Assembly (NCBI GenBank): GCA_013177825.1
Contig: JABLXX010000008.1
Location: forward strand, 62,001-126,000
Source of the DNA: Syntrophaceae bacterium
Lineage (GTDB): Bacteria > Desulfobacterota > Syntrophia > Syntrophales > PHBD01
Length of the DNA: 64,000 nucleotides
Direction of reading: 5' to 3'
The notes below the pieces were generated by a model. It was given only the letters and a program-made list of their open reading frames with translations. It searched no databases and was not told the DNA's origin. A program made the translations under genes and the position numbers. How positions within the stretch are numbered: the first letter of the stretch is position 1; each line of letters starts with the position of its first letter. This document shows positions 28,307 through 36,544 of the stretch, piece after piece.

Positions 28307-28570
28307 AATGCAATCACCCGGGAATGGATGGAGCCGACTCCTTATTCCGATGTGACATGAAAGAATGCCGATCGTTACATGGTCCGGAAGCCGATACGGT
28401 TCGCGTTTCGCTTCATATGAATCGGCGACGGAAATCCCTTCATTCAACTGGCGCCGAACATTCCTGTACGGTATGAGAAGGGCACGGGAGTACAAAAGGC
28501 AAACCTCCGCTTCACCCAACCGACAAGGCAACGAGCACGAGAACAGCAAACGGACAAAGAGGAACGGCCG

Positions 28571-29926
28571 ATGGCGGATCTTCATTTCTCACAGGAATTT
28601 ACCGATTCGCTGATGAATGCAGTCAGTGACGGTGTGACAGCCATCGATCGGGATCTCTGCATCATTTACCAGAATGAAATCATTCGGCGTCAATACGGCT
28701 CCTGTCTCGGCGAAAAATGCTTCGCCGCCTACCGTGGCCGTGTCGAGCCATGCGAGGACTGTCTCATCCAGGATGTATTGAAGGACGGCAAACCGCGCAG
28801 CGGAGTGCGTGATATCCGGCTGCCGGACGGAAACGTTCTGATCGTTGAATTCAAGTCGCTGCCGCTTTCCGATGCGGACGGCAACATTGTCGGCGCAGTG
28901 GAGGCGGTCAGGGACGTTACGCAGCACGTCCGTCTCGCGGATGAATTCAGTGTGCTGCGGCGGGAGATGGTGCGCAGGGCGCAGTTTGAAAACATTGTCA
29001 CCCAGTCCAAAAAGATGAAGGCCGTTTTCCGGCTGATCGAACGGGTGGCGGCGACGACAAGCTCCATCATGATCTATGGAGAATCCGGGACCGGCAAGGA
29101 ACTGGTCGCCCGGGCGATCTTCGCCAATTCCAACCGCCGGGATAAACCCTTCGTGTCCCTGAATTGCGGCGCCATTCCTGAGAATCTCCTGGAATCCGAA
29201 CTGTTCGGCCATGTGAAGGGAGCCTTCACCGGCGCGGTCCGGGATCACATCGGATTGATCGAAACGGCGGATCAGGGCACCCTGTTTCTCGACGAGATCG
29301 CGGAACTGCGCGCGCCCCTGCAAGCGAAACTCCTGCGGTTCCTGCAGGAGGGGGAAACCCGTCGCGTCGGTGAGAATCGAGTGCGGAAGTTTAACGTGCG
29401 CATCATCGCGGCGACGAACCGCAACCTGGAACAGGCGGTTCGCGAAGGCACATTTCGGGAAGATCTTTTCTTCCGGCTGAACGTGATCCCGATCTCCCTC
29501 CCCCCTTTGAGAGAGCGCCCGGAGGACGTCCCCCTGCTCGCCAGCCACTTTCTGCAGCGTCTGTGCGAAGAACACGGACGCAAAGTAAGCAGCTTCGAGC
29601 CGCAGGCGCTCAAGGTACTCCTGGAATATCCGTGGCCGGGGAATGTACGCGAGCTGGAAAACGCGATCGAATACGCGATTCACCTGACGGATGACGACGA
29701 GCCGATCAAGGTAGCTCAAATCCCTGGCATCATTGCCGGGAAACCCGGTGCGGCGGACGACGTACTGTTGCCGCTGTCACTGGAAGGCTATACCAGGCAC
29801 ATGATCCTGTCCCTCCAGGCTGCACATACCGAAGAGGAAATCGCCGCCACATTGGGAATCAGCCGCAAGAACCTGTGGGAAAAACGAAAAAGGCTGGGCA
29901 TCCCGCGAGCCGCTTCTTCCCGCTGA
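28571..29926 (+). CDS. PAS-containing sigma-54 activator with cysteine-rich sensor
   Basis: A 451-residue enhancer-binding protein. The PAS domain (~10-125) carries two cysteine pairs, GSCLGEKC and EPCEDC, a pattern seen in PAS domains of anaerobes and suited to redox or metal sensing (inference). The AAA+ part has GESGTGKE, an intact GAFTGA loop and LFLDEIAE; the C-terminus is a Fis-type helix-turn-helix (EEEIAATLGISRKNLWEKR). GAGGAACG precedes the ATG. Two copies of GTTACCAAnCGTAAC lie right after its stop and a sigma-54 promoter after those, so its target is almost certainly the operon at 30166. Confidence 0.95.
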   Translation: MADLHFSQEFTDSLMNAVSDGVTAIDRDLCIIYQNEIIRRQYGSCLGEKCFAAYRGRVEPCEDCLIQDVLKDGKPRSGVRDIRLPDGNVLIVEFKSLPLSDADGNIVGAVEAVRDVTQHVRLADEFSVLRREMVRRAQFENIVTQSKKMKAVFRLIERVAATTSSIMIYGESGTGKELVARAIFANSNRRDKPFVSLNCGAIPENLLESELFGHVKGAFTGAVRDHIGLIETADQGTLFLDEIAELRAPLQAKLLRFLQEGETRRVGENRVRKFNVRIIAATNRNLEQAVREGTFREDLFFRLNVIPISLPPLRERPEDVPLLASHFLQRLCEEHGRKVSSFEPQALKVLLEYPWPGNVRELENAIEYAIHLTDDDEPIKVAQIPGIIAGKPGAADDVLLPLSLEGYTRHMILSLQAAHTEEEIAATLGISRKNLWEKRKRLGIPRAASSR

Positions 29927-29948
29927 GCCCCTGTCTCCCCTACCCCCC

Positions 29949-29997
29949 GTTACCAACCGTAACACCCTGCTTCCGACAATTCGTTACCAATCGTAAC
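29949..29997 (+). promoter_or_regulatory. Paired enhancer-like palindromes for the sigma-54 activator
   Basis: GTTACCAACCGTAAC at 29949-29963 and GTTACCAATCGTAAC at 29983-29997 are two near-identical inverted repeats (arms GTTAC/GTAAC), 34 bases apart, just over three turns of the helix. They lie 110-158 bases upstream of a -24/-12 promoter, the usual place for an activator site. A related GTTGTTAC is at about 30060. Confidence 0.85.
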
Positions 29998-30039
29998 GTG
30001 CTGCACATGACGTGACGCCGCGCCCTCCCGACGCATTGC

Positions 30040-30056
30040 ATATATTCTCAATATAT
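30040..30056. promoter_or_regulatory. AT-rich palindrome between enhancer sites and promoter
   Basis: ATATATT-CTC-AATATAT is a perfect 7-bp inverted repeat lying between the paired palindromes and the sigma-54 promoter. Its AT content and position would fit a bending site (IHF-like role), which is an inference. Confidence 0.4.
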
Positions 30057-30106
30057 ACGTGTTGTTACAAAGCTTGGTTGACCTCTCCCAAGTGGAGACC
30101 GGGCCA

Positions 30107-30122
30107 TGGCATGGGAAGTGCT
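30107..30122 (+). promoter_or_regulatory. Sigma-54 (-24/-12) promoter
   Basis: TGGCATGGGAAGTGCT has the invariant GG and GC ten bases apart and matches TGGCAC-n5-TTGC closely. It lies 44 bases before the ATG of the AhpD-like gene and downstream of the paired palindromes. Confidence 0.88.
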
Positions 30123-30165
30123 CTCTCCGGGTTCTAAATAAATTCGGAAAGGAGTCACAAGAACC

Positions 30166-30705
30166 ATGGAAAAGACAGAACGCGTCATGAGCGACGGAGA
30201 GAAAATCCTGGTCGCCCTGGGGGCGGCAATCGGCGGAGGCTGCGAGAAATGCGCAGAAAATCTATTCCGGATTGCCGATGGACAAGGAGTAACCGCCGAG
30301 GAGCTGATGTCGGCATGCCGGATCGGATTCGAGGCCAAATCGGAAGCCGTCCGGTCCATGAAAGACCGGCTTGCCGGGATCCTGAAAGGAAACGGGGCCT
30401 CTTGTGATGAAAGCCGGAAGATGGACGTGCAGAAGCTCGCGGCCATGATTCGTGCTGCCGCATTTGCCGCGGCGAACGCGGCGCCGGACGCCACCGGGGA
30501 ACTGAAGCAGGCTTTCAAACAGGGAGCGGGCAAAGGGGATTTCAGGATGTGCCTCTCCATCGTCAAGACAATCCGCGAAAAGGCGGCCTCGTTTTCCGAC
30601 CAGGACATTCTGGAAAAAATGGGCAACCTCATGAGCGACGGGCGGAGAGTCGACAAGGAAGCCGGAAGCGCATGCTGCACGGGCGCCTCCTGCGGATGCA
30701 ATTGA
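30166..30705 (+). CDS. AhpD-like (carboxymuconolactone decarboxylase-fold) Cys-rich protein
   Basis: A 179-residue protein. The first half has the AhpD-type pattern ALGAAIGGGCEKCAENLFR with a CxxC pair (C26, C29), followed by GVTAEELMSACRIGFEAKSE. The second half is helical, with AAFAAANAAPDATGELKQAF. It ends in a cysteine cluster, SACCTGASCGCN, that could bind a metal or act as a redox tail. CMD/AhpD-fold proteins reduce or protect against peroxide, or shuttle electrons. It is the first gene of the sigma-54 operon, so its expression answers to the Cys-PAS activator. AAAGGAG is 12 bases before the ATG. Substrate unknown. Confidence 0.75.
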   Translation: MEKTERVMSDGEKILVALGAAIGGGCEKCAENLFRIADGQGVTAEELMSACRIGFEAKSEAVRSMKDRLAGILKGNGASCDESRKMDVQKLAAMIRAAAFAAANAAPDATGELKQAFKQGAGKGDFRMCLSIVKTIREKAASFSDQDILEKMGNLMSDGRRVDKEAGSACCTGASCGCN

Positions 30706-30715
30706 GGTGCGAGCC

Positions 30716-31018
30716 ATGGATCGATCAAACGGGAAGGAAAGAAGCGCTTGTTTTTCCGGTACTGGAGACCGGGCAGATCATAGGGAATGGTGCCGCCGGT
30801 CCAGGCTGGGCATCCTGTTCATCATTATCGGGACACTGTGGCTGATGGCAGGTGTCGGCTGGATTGCCGGCGACCTGTTCTGCCCGCTGATGCTGATCAT
30901 CGTCGGGCTGTGGATCTGCATAACGTCCGTAATGTCGAAAAATAAGAATGTGTTACAAGGTACTATCTTGACAGGCATCAAAAAGAGCGATCAGCCAACC
31001 GGAAAGGAGGCAACATGA
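30716..31018 (+). CDS. Small two-helix membrane protein
   Basis: A 100-residue protein with a charged ~38-residue N-terminus and two membrane helices (LGILFIIIGTLWLMAGVGWI and PLMLIIVGLWICITSV), like the LiaF/DUF5668 membrane module. GAGGTG stands six bases before the ATG at 30716. It begins 11 bases after the AhpD-like gene and its stop overlaps the methyltransferase start (ATGA), so it is the second gene of the sigma-54 operon. Function unknown. Confidence 0.7.
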   Translation: MDRSNGKERSACFSGTGDRADHREWCRRSRLGILFIIIGTLWLMAGVGWIAGDLFCPLMLIIVGLWICITSVMSKNKNVLQGTILTGIKKSDQPTGKEAT

Positions 31019-31509
31019 TTTCGTCCCGTATGCCCTGGTGGAAAGGCGCCCGCGGCGAGTGGTACGTAGTCGGGCAGGTCGCACTGTTTTTGCTGGTCGC
31101 ATTCGGCCCGAGAAACTGGCCGGCGTGGCCTGCCTGGTCATATCCGTATGTACAGGTTGGGCTCGTCATGGGCGGCATTCTGCTGCCGGCGGGCTTTCTC
31201 CTGATTGCCACCGGCATGCTGAAACTGGGGAAAAACATCGCGGCCGTGCCATGCCCCAAAGACGGCGCGACTCTGATTGTGAGCGGCCCGTATTCGCTTG
31301 TGCGCCACCCCATGTACGGGGGCGTAATCATCATGGCCTTTGGGTGGGCATTCTTCATCCAGGGTAGCCTTACGATTCTTTATGCGCTGATTCTGTTTCT
31401 GTTTCTTGATCTCAAGGCACGGCGGGAAGAACTGTGGCTGCAGGATGCGTTCTGCGGCTACGAGGAATATCAAAGGCATGTCAAGAAACTGATTCCGTAT
31501 CTGTACTGA
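31015..31509 (+). CDS. Isoprenylcysteine carboxyl methyltransferase-like membrane protein
   Basis: A 164-residue integral membrane methyltransferase of the ICMT/PEMT group. The C-terminal half has SGPYSLVRHPMYGG, the SAM-binding signature, and ends with the E-E-Y motif (FCGYEEYQRHVKKLIPYLY). Four membrane helices are predicted. Such enzymes methylate lipids, isoprenoid cysteines or small thiols. It is translationally coupled to the small membrane protein (4-base overlap) and is the last gene of the sigma-54 operon. Substrate unknown; a role together with the Cys-rich AhpD-like protein is possible. Confidence 0.88.
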   Translation: MISSRMPWWKGARGEWYVVGQVALFLLVAFGPRNWPAWPAWSYPYVQVGLVMGGILLPAGFLLIATGMLKLGKNIAAVPCPKDGATLIVSGPYSLVRHPMYGGVIIMAFGWAFFIQGSLTILYALILFLFLDLKARREELWLQDAFCGYEEYQRHVKKLIPYLY

Positions 31510-31765
31510 CATCGGCCCGTTGACCAGAACACCGCCTGGAACCGGCAAGTTGTTCATCTCGCGATCGAACATGCCATCGGCATTCGGGCGCGGCGCCTCC
31601 AGGCGGGCGTTGTGCCTTGATTTTCTATAATCACCGGCCTGGCATGCCAAAAGTGGAGAACGGCATTTCTGCCGGATGCGTTTTGTCTGTCACACCCGCC
31701 CGGAATTTTCGTATAAGAGGCAGGAGAGAAATCCCCCTCCCGGGGGCAGCAAACAGGAACAGTCG

Positions 31766-32656
31766 ATGAAACCGTTCTTCAATCCATTCAGAGAAACCGT
31801 CGGCGACGATCCCGCGGAGACGGAGCTGATATCCCGCTCCCTCCAGGGCGACCGGCGCGCCCTGGAGGCGCTCATCCTGCGGCACCAGTCCTGGATCTAC
31901 AACATCGCCCTCCGGATGGTGTACGACCGCGCGGCGGCGGAGGACGTCACGCAGGAGGTCCTGATCAAGGTCATCACGAAGCTGGGCACCTTCGATCCGA
32001 CCAAGGCCTCGTTCCGAACCTGGCTGTACCGCCTCGTCGTCAACCACATCATCAACGCGAAGCGCAGCCGGAACGAGGCCGCCATGGAGGAGGCCCTGCG
32101 GGGGGATGGATACGACCGCTTCATCGAGCGGCTTCCGGACCGGCGGCTTACCGCCCAGCCCGGCGCGGAGATCTACCAGGAGGAGGTCAAGATGGCCTGC
32201 GTCCAGTGCCTGCTCTTTTCCCTCAGCCGACGGGAGCGGATGATCTTCCTCCTCGGGGTCGTCTTCGGCGTGCCGGACACTGTGGGCAGCGAGATCTGCG
32301 ACGTCTCCCGGGCGAATTTCCGCAAGATCCTCTCCCGGGCACGCGCCAGGATCCACTCCTTCTTCCAGGACCGGTGCAGCCTCCTGGACGAGAAGAACCC
32401 CTGCCGCTGCGCCTATTTTCTCAACCCCCTCGTCCGGAGCGGCCTGATCGACACCGAGGACCTCCTCATCCGGCGGGATTCCCACGGCACCATCGCGGAG
32501 ACCGTCACCGGCGCGGTCCGGCAGATCGAGGCATCCTACGGGGAGTTCCTCTCCCTCTTCCGCAGCCAGCCGTTTCTCAAGGCTCCCGACATGGTCCGCT
32601 GGCTTCGGGATCTGCTCAACCACGAAGACATCAAACCGATATTCCAGATCGCCTGA
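31766..32656 (+). CDS. ECF-like sigma-70 factor with cysteine-containing C-terminal extension
   Basis: A 296-residue sigma factor. Region 2 (LILRHQSWIYNIALRMVYD, then AAEDVTQEVLIKVITKL and FRTWLYRLVVNHI) and region 4 (LSRRERMIFLLGVVFG, with DVSRANFRKILSRARARI) are clear. About 100 residues follow region 4, starting with CSLLDEKNPCRCAYF, a cysteine cluster that could sense redox or metal. No anti-sigma gene is adjacent, so the extension may control activity. The ATG at 31766 is preferred over the longer frame at 31676. The DUF3795 gene begins 13 bases after it, likely the same transcript. Confidence 0.88.
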   Translation: MKPFFNPFRETVGDDPAETELISRSLQGDRRALEALILRHQSWIYNIALRMVYDRAAAEDVTQEVLIKVITKLGTFDPTKASFRTWLYRLVVNHIINAKRSRNEAAMEEALRGDGYDRFIERLPDRRLTAQPGAEIYQEEVKMACVQCLLFSLSRRERMIFLLGVVFGVPDTVGSEICDVSRANFRKILSRARARIHSFFQDRCSLLDEKNPCRCAYFLNPLVRSGLIDTEDLLIRRDSHGTIAETVTGAVRQIEASYGEFLSLFRSQPFLKAPDMVRWLRDLLNHEDIKPIFQIA

Positions 32657-32669
32657 CAGGAGGACAACC

Positions 32670-33116
32670 ATGTACAACAAGGAACTGATTTCCCCGTGCG
32701 GACTCTACTGCGGCGTGTGCGGCATCCACAAGGCGGGCGTCGATAACGACGAAGCGCTGAAGGAGAAGCTGGCGAAGCTCTACGGAGTCGACTCCCCGGC
32801 CAAGATCCAGTGCGCCGGCTGCCGCTCCGAGGAACCTTTCTTTTTCTGCCGGGTCTGCACCATCAAGTCGTGCGCCGAGGAGAAGAGCTTCGAGGGATGC
32901 CACGAGTGCGAGAGCTTCCCCTGCGAGAAGATCCAGGGCTTCCCCTACCCGGAAGCAAAGGGAAACATGCTGCGCGCTGTCCCGCGCTGGCGGGAGCTGG
33001 GCACCGATGCCTGGGTGAAGGAGGAGGAAGAGCGCTTCCGCTGCAAATCCTGCGGCACCGACTCCTTCCGGGGCGCGAGGAAGTGCCGGCATTGCGGGAC
33101 CGTCTTTGCCTTCTGA
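32670..33116 (+). CDS. DUF3795 cysteine-rich protein
   Basis: A 148-residue protein of the DUF3795 type. It opens with ISPCGLYCGVCGIHKAG, has CAGCRSEEPFFFCRVCTIKSC and CHECESFPCEKI in the middle, and ends with a two-knuckle zinc ribbon (FRCKSCGTDSF and RKCRHCGTVF). It has at least 16 cysteines, which suggests zinc or iron-sulfur binding. The biochemical role of the family is unknown. AGGAGG precedes the ATG and the sigma-factor gene is 13 bases upstream, so the two are an operon and possibly functionally linked. Confidence 0.88.
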   Translation: MYNKELISPCGLYCGVCGIHKAGVDNDEALKEKLAKLYGVDSPAKIQCAGCRSEEPFFFCRVCTIKSCAEEKSFEGCHECESFPCEKIQGFPYPEAKGNMLRAVPRWRELGTDAWVKEEEERFRCKSCGTDSFRGARKCRHCGTVFAF

Positions 33117-33154
33117 GGAGAGGGTGAAGGGCGGGCATTCCCTAGCTTGGAGTT

Positions 33155-33867
33155 TTACCGATACCGTTCTGGATCAGCTATCTTCTCTATACTTTTGATG
33201 AGCCGTGGTAACCTGGCCTGGCTTGCCTGATCGGTGGGCAGATGTCCCGGGAGGGCATCTCTGAATGCAGACGTGTCCAAAAACGACCGAAACATATGTG
33301 ACAAGAATCTCTTGAGATCTTCCGGAGAATTTCTGATCTCAGCCACAATTTCAGGTCGTCCATCCAATAGCGTTACGATGTCTTCCATGTCATGACTGGC
33401 CATGTAATCGTCCCCACCGCGTCCTTTGAAAGCCTCAATTTTTGTAGCCAGGGAAAATGGTGCCTTCAGGAGGTTAATCGATAATCCCTCTTTGAGCTCA
33501 ACCTGAATTGCATTCTGAATGGCTGGAAGATACCAGATGTTTGAAAATCCTAAGATATCCTCATCAGTCGGCATTACATCGACTTTAATTTCATCGATCA
33601 ACCAACGGCAGACAGGGGCACCTTCACTCATATCTTGTTTGAACCCCTTCTCCCGAAGTTCTTCCTCAAGCCGATAGTAATCCATTCGTGATGCAACTTC
33701 GACAATGACATCGACATCTTGCGTGGCCCGGACGTCAGGCATGGCGGGATCGGAAATAACAGCCCTGTTGCACAACCACCGGCGAAAACGACCCTATCCT
33801 TGATCTCTCCAAATCGCTGCGCCACATGAATGATCAGGCGCTTGTTGACATCCCTGCTTCGAATCAT
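33155..33867 (-). pseudogene. AbiEii-like nucleotidyltransferase toxin gene, frameshifted
   Basis: The N-terminal part (ATG at 33867: MIRSRDVNKRLIIHVAQRFG to VVFAGGCATGLL) and the remainder (SDPAMPDVRATQDVDVIVEV to the stop at 33155) lie in different frames. They join at about 33755, where one base is missing relative to the continuous reading. Reassembled, it is a ~235-residue nucleotidyltransferase: GG, then DVDV, then VDVMP, and KIEAFKGRGGDDYMASHDMEDI as in AbiEii. It is the toxin half of an AbiE-type system that modifies nucleic acids or tRNA. The partner gene is directly upstream with a 4-base overlap. The frameshift may be real or a sequencing error; there is no homopolymer longer than three at the site. 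Confidence 0.8.
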
Positions 33868-34376
33868 GACGTCCCCAGGCGTACCTTTAGTTCCTCGGAG
33901 GCAATTTCACGTTCCCGGGTTCTTCCGTCACGAATGACATCAACGATGACCAGCAATTCATAAAGAACGGGATCTTTTAACGCAGCTTTCGGAACAGACT
34001 TATAGAGCGGTGAGAATTCATAACCTCGGGTCCCGCCGTCCGGATCCGGCCAAACCGGGGGTGGTTCATCCCGCTGGATAATTAAATCCCTGAAGGGTGG
34101 TGCCGCATATCCCGTGGGGACCCCCCGGGTCAAGCCACCGCGATCGGGCGGAAAAGCGTACTTCACACCGTGTATCAGAAATTCTTCCAACGATTGTTTT
34201 AGAGGTCGTCCACTATCCAAGCCCATTAAACGGGCGGCTGCTGCACGTTTGATTCCGGCATGAACTTCCGAGGAGCTCATAAAAAGATCGTTGGCCAGCA
34301 ACGAGTATGACCACTGGTTTTGGCCAAGGGCGACCAGTTTCAACAAAATGTAAATATCTTGCGGTTTGAGATTCAT
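33864..34376 (-). CDS. AbiEi-like winged-helix partner (likely antitoxin/repressor)
   Basis: A 170-residue protein. The N-terminus (DIYILLKLVALGQNQWSYSL, then LFMSSSEVHAGIKRAAAARL) is a winged helix. The C-terminal ~90 residues include a Pro-rich linker (PPPVWPDPDGGTRGYEFSPL), as in partners found beside AbiEii-like nucleotidyltransferases. It overlaps the toxin gene by four bases. The second ATG (34376) has AGGG at seven bases. A perfect palindrome at 34388-34404 sits just upstream of the start, as expected for autoregulation. No enzyme motif was seen. Confidence 0.75.
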   Translation of the reverse strand: MNLKPQDIYILLKLVALGQNQWSYSLLANDLFMSSSEVHAGIKRAAAARLMGLDSGRPLKQSLEEFLIHGVKYAFPPDRGGLTRGVPTGYAAPPFRDLIIQRDEPPPVWPDPDGGTRGYEFSPLYKSVPKAALKDPVLYELLVIVDVIRDGRTREREIASEELKVRLGTS

Positions 34377-34387
34377 GACCATACCCT

Positions 34388-34404
34388 ATTCGCGATTCGC
34401 GAAT
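34388..34404. promoter_or_regulatory. Candidate operator of the AbiE-like pair
   Basis: ATTCGCG-ATT-CGCGAAT is a perfect 7-3-7 palindrome starting 12 bases before the ATG of the winged-helix gene. Its position fits repression of the operon by its own antitoxin. Confidence 0.7.
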
Positions 34405-35004
34405 GGCGCAAGCATTTTTTGTATACATTCCACCGGATCTTCATAAGCGAGCCGTGCCAGAACCGCTGAGCAGTATTTTAAAGTGGCGATCAAAAAAACG
34501 GGGGATGACATGCGCGTCCCCCGCCGTCACTACATCTTTGCCATGCCCCCATTGATGACCAACCGCATGGATGCCCACCCAAGAATCCAGACCTCATAAT
34601 ATGCTAACAATAATAATGCTTTACATTATGCCACAAATTTGTTTTTCATTTTAGCACTACTGCATGAACAGCAGTACGACATAAGAAGGGCGACAATCCT
34701 TCGGGTTCCAATTCATTCCGTTTCCAGCCTCCCGCACCTCACCTCTGCCGCCGCATCGATTGGCTCCATACCATCGGGCTATTCGTTCTGTAGGGCTTCT
34801 ATCGGCAACCATACCATCCAGCCATCGGACGCATTTACCGGAAAAAGCTTCCAGAGAAACCCGCTCACAGAAAGAATCTGAACCACAGGGATAACTCATG
34901 CCAAGTTGTTTTCAGCCGTAGTGACGAGGCAAAACAACAGGGTGCCACAGATCGTCTTCTTCAAATTATGTCCCGTTCATGCAGAGCAGAAAGGAGGTTC
35001 CAAA
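34405..35004. other. Non-coding stretch with minus-strand terminator
   Basis: GGGGGA / TCCCCC (34500-34522) followed on the minus strand by a run of seven T (34492-34498) is a good intrinsic terminator for a transcript coming from the right, but no minus-strand gene is obvious there. Small frames at 34657-34899 have no ribosome site or family motif. The stretch may be the scar of a lost gene. Confidence 0.45.
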
Positions 35005-35304
35005 ATGGTTATCGTCGGCATCATGTCGTTCCCGCCGGAACAATCGAAAGAAATTGGCAAGCGTTTCCTGGCGTTCCCACCCCTTCCCCCATACATGACA
35101 CTCAAAGGACCCTATATCACCCACGAAGTCGGGGCAGGAATCAAGACGGTCACCATCTACGAGTTTGATCAATCCAAGACGCGGGAGGCAATTGAATTTG
35201 TTTCCAATCGTTATACGACATTCTACGGCGTACCGGGCTATACCTGCTCCCATACTGCATGGCTCGAGGCTACCGAAGCCCTGAAGATGATCGGTCTGGC
35301 GTAA
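35005..35304 (+). CDS. Small conserved-looking protein, unknown function
   Basis: A 99-residue soluble protein. AAAGGAGG lies seven bases before the ATG at 35005, so the longer frame from 34906 is not used. The sequence alternates short strands and helices (MVIVGIMSFPPEQSKEIGKR; TLKGPYITHEVGAGIKTVTI; YEFDQSKTREAIEFVSNRY), which fits a small ferredoxin-like fold. I do not recognise a named family. The next gene 80 bases on encodes another small protein that may have the same fold, so they may work as a pair. Confidence 0.65.
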   Translation: MVIVGIMSFPPEQSKEIGKRFLAFPPLPPYMTLKGPYITHEVGAGIKTVTIYEFDQSKTREAIEFVSNRYTTFYGVPGYTCSHTAWLEATEALKMIGLA

Positions 35305-35385
35305 TTGGCCCATCCTGACGGTGCGCGCGCTGGAGAGGACATCCGGATGAACAGATAAAAAGCCTAGAAAAAGGAGTGAATGAAC

Positions 35386-35661
35386 ATGGCTAAATTCCTG
35401 GTTGTGCACCCTGTCGGTAAAGACCTGACCCTGGAGGCCGTCACTCCGGTTGCCAAGGCCATCAAAGCCAGTCTTTCCAAGGACGCCTATTGGATCAAGA
35501 CCAGCTATGCCCGGGAGGCAGGCAACCTCTACTGCGAGTGGGATGCCAAAGATGCCGACTCGATCCGCGACCTCTTTGCCAAAGTAGCCCCGGGTTTTCC
35601 GACATCAGACATCATAAAGCTGGATGACGCGTTCCACGTCTTCTCGGAAATCTTCCGGTAA
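35386..35661 (+). CDS. DUF4242/SCO4226-like small ferredoxin-fold protein
   Basis: A 91-residue protein resembling the DUF4242 group (SCO4226-type; one member binds nickel). The core is AYWIKTSYAREAGNLYCEWD followed by DADSIRDLFAKVAPGFP. AAGGAG lies at good distance from the ATG at 35386; an ATG two codons earlier is closer than usual. It is probably co-transcribed with the gene at 35005. The role is unknown; a metal or small-ligand carrier is possible. Confidence 0.65.
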   Translation: MAKFLVVHPVGKDLTLEAVTPVAKAIKASLSKDAYWIKTSYAREAGNLYCEWDAKDADSIRDLFAKVAPGFPTSDIIKLDDAFHVFSEIFR

Positions 35662-35764
35662 ACAAGGGATGGGGTAACTTCAACGGGGGGAAAAGGGAGC
35701 TGATCCCTTTTTCCCTTCTGCAGTCGAAAAGGCCTGTGTGATAGATTGAAAGGAGTAACAAGAT

Positions 35765-36295
35765 ATGTCCGGTCCATTCATGCCCAAACCAAATAAATTC
35801 AACTTGTTTCTATTTGCTTTTTTAATCGCCATAGGTTGCGCAATAGATGCAACCGCCCAGAATCATAACGAATGGATATCTTCCGAAGTAAGTCGCAACC
35901 TGCCAGGTCAAGAAGACGTATCCGGCAAGACATATTTTTCAAATCAGTTTGGTATGAAGGAAGGAACATTTAAAGCAAGTTACCGTTCTATTTTTGATAA
36001 AAGAAACAAAGTGTCCGGAAAATTTATCGTCGCAAAATTCCGTTATATTTATGACGATCCTATAGGGGAAAAAGGTTCATCGATTGATCCTTTGCATAAT
36101 GAGTCTATCTCAACCGTAATGCTGGATTGCAGTAATAATTTCGTTGCAACTCTTAAGTCTGTGTATCTGTTAAATGGCAAGACGGTTTCAGAAAATATAA
36201 TCCCCGATGAAGATATAGAAATGAAGCAGATAAATATGTTAAATACCACCGTCGGCGATTTATGTGCTTATGCAAAAAAACAAGGTGCTTGGTGA
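35765..36295 (+). CDS. Exported protein, possible surface-adhesin-E-like domain
   Basis: A 176-residue protein with a signal peptide (FNLFLFAFLIAIGCAIDATA). The mature part is beta-rich with two conserved-looking cysteines (VMLDCSNNFVATLKS and VGDLCAYAKK), the layout of small surface-adhesin-E-like domains. This match is tentative. AAAGGAG is nine bases before the ATG. Codon usage and AT content differ clearly from the genes before 35 kb, which suggests recent transfer. It has no partner gene nearby. Confidence 0.55.
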   Translation: MSGPFMPKPNKFNLFLFAFLIAIGCAIDATAQNHNEWISSEVSRNLPGQEDVSGKTYFSNQFGMKEGTFKASYRSIFDKRNKVSGKFIVAKFRYIYDDPIGEKGSSIDPLHNESISTVMLDCSNNFVATLKSVYLLNGKTVSENIIPDEDIEMKQINMLNTTVGDLCAYAKKQGAW

Positions 36296-36544
36296 TTATT
36301 TGTCCGGTTAAAATAATTCCAGTAATAAAATAGGTATGAATTGAAAGGGATTCAGGGGGAAAAGCTCGGATCAGCTTTCACTCATCTCGATATAATGACC
36401 ATTCCGGGTAAGCTTTCCTTTTTTTAACGGCTTCTCAGGTTGACAAATACTGCGGTATTCGGGTTTATATACCGGTCCGTCTGAACAGGATCAGGCAGCA
36501 TGCGGCCTTGTGTCAAGGCCGGGGTTCAGGATAAAGGAGGATCT

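Noticed and set aside
31631-32680. Long minus-strand frame opposite the sigma factor gene
   Set aside because: The sigma factor regions 2 and 4 on the + strand are clear; the opposite frame has no domain.
34657-34899. Minus-strand 80-residue frame upstream of the terminator at 34500
   Set aside because: No ribosome site, no family motif, low-complexity Cys/Arg-rich translation; the mirror frame on the other strand is equally open.
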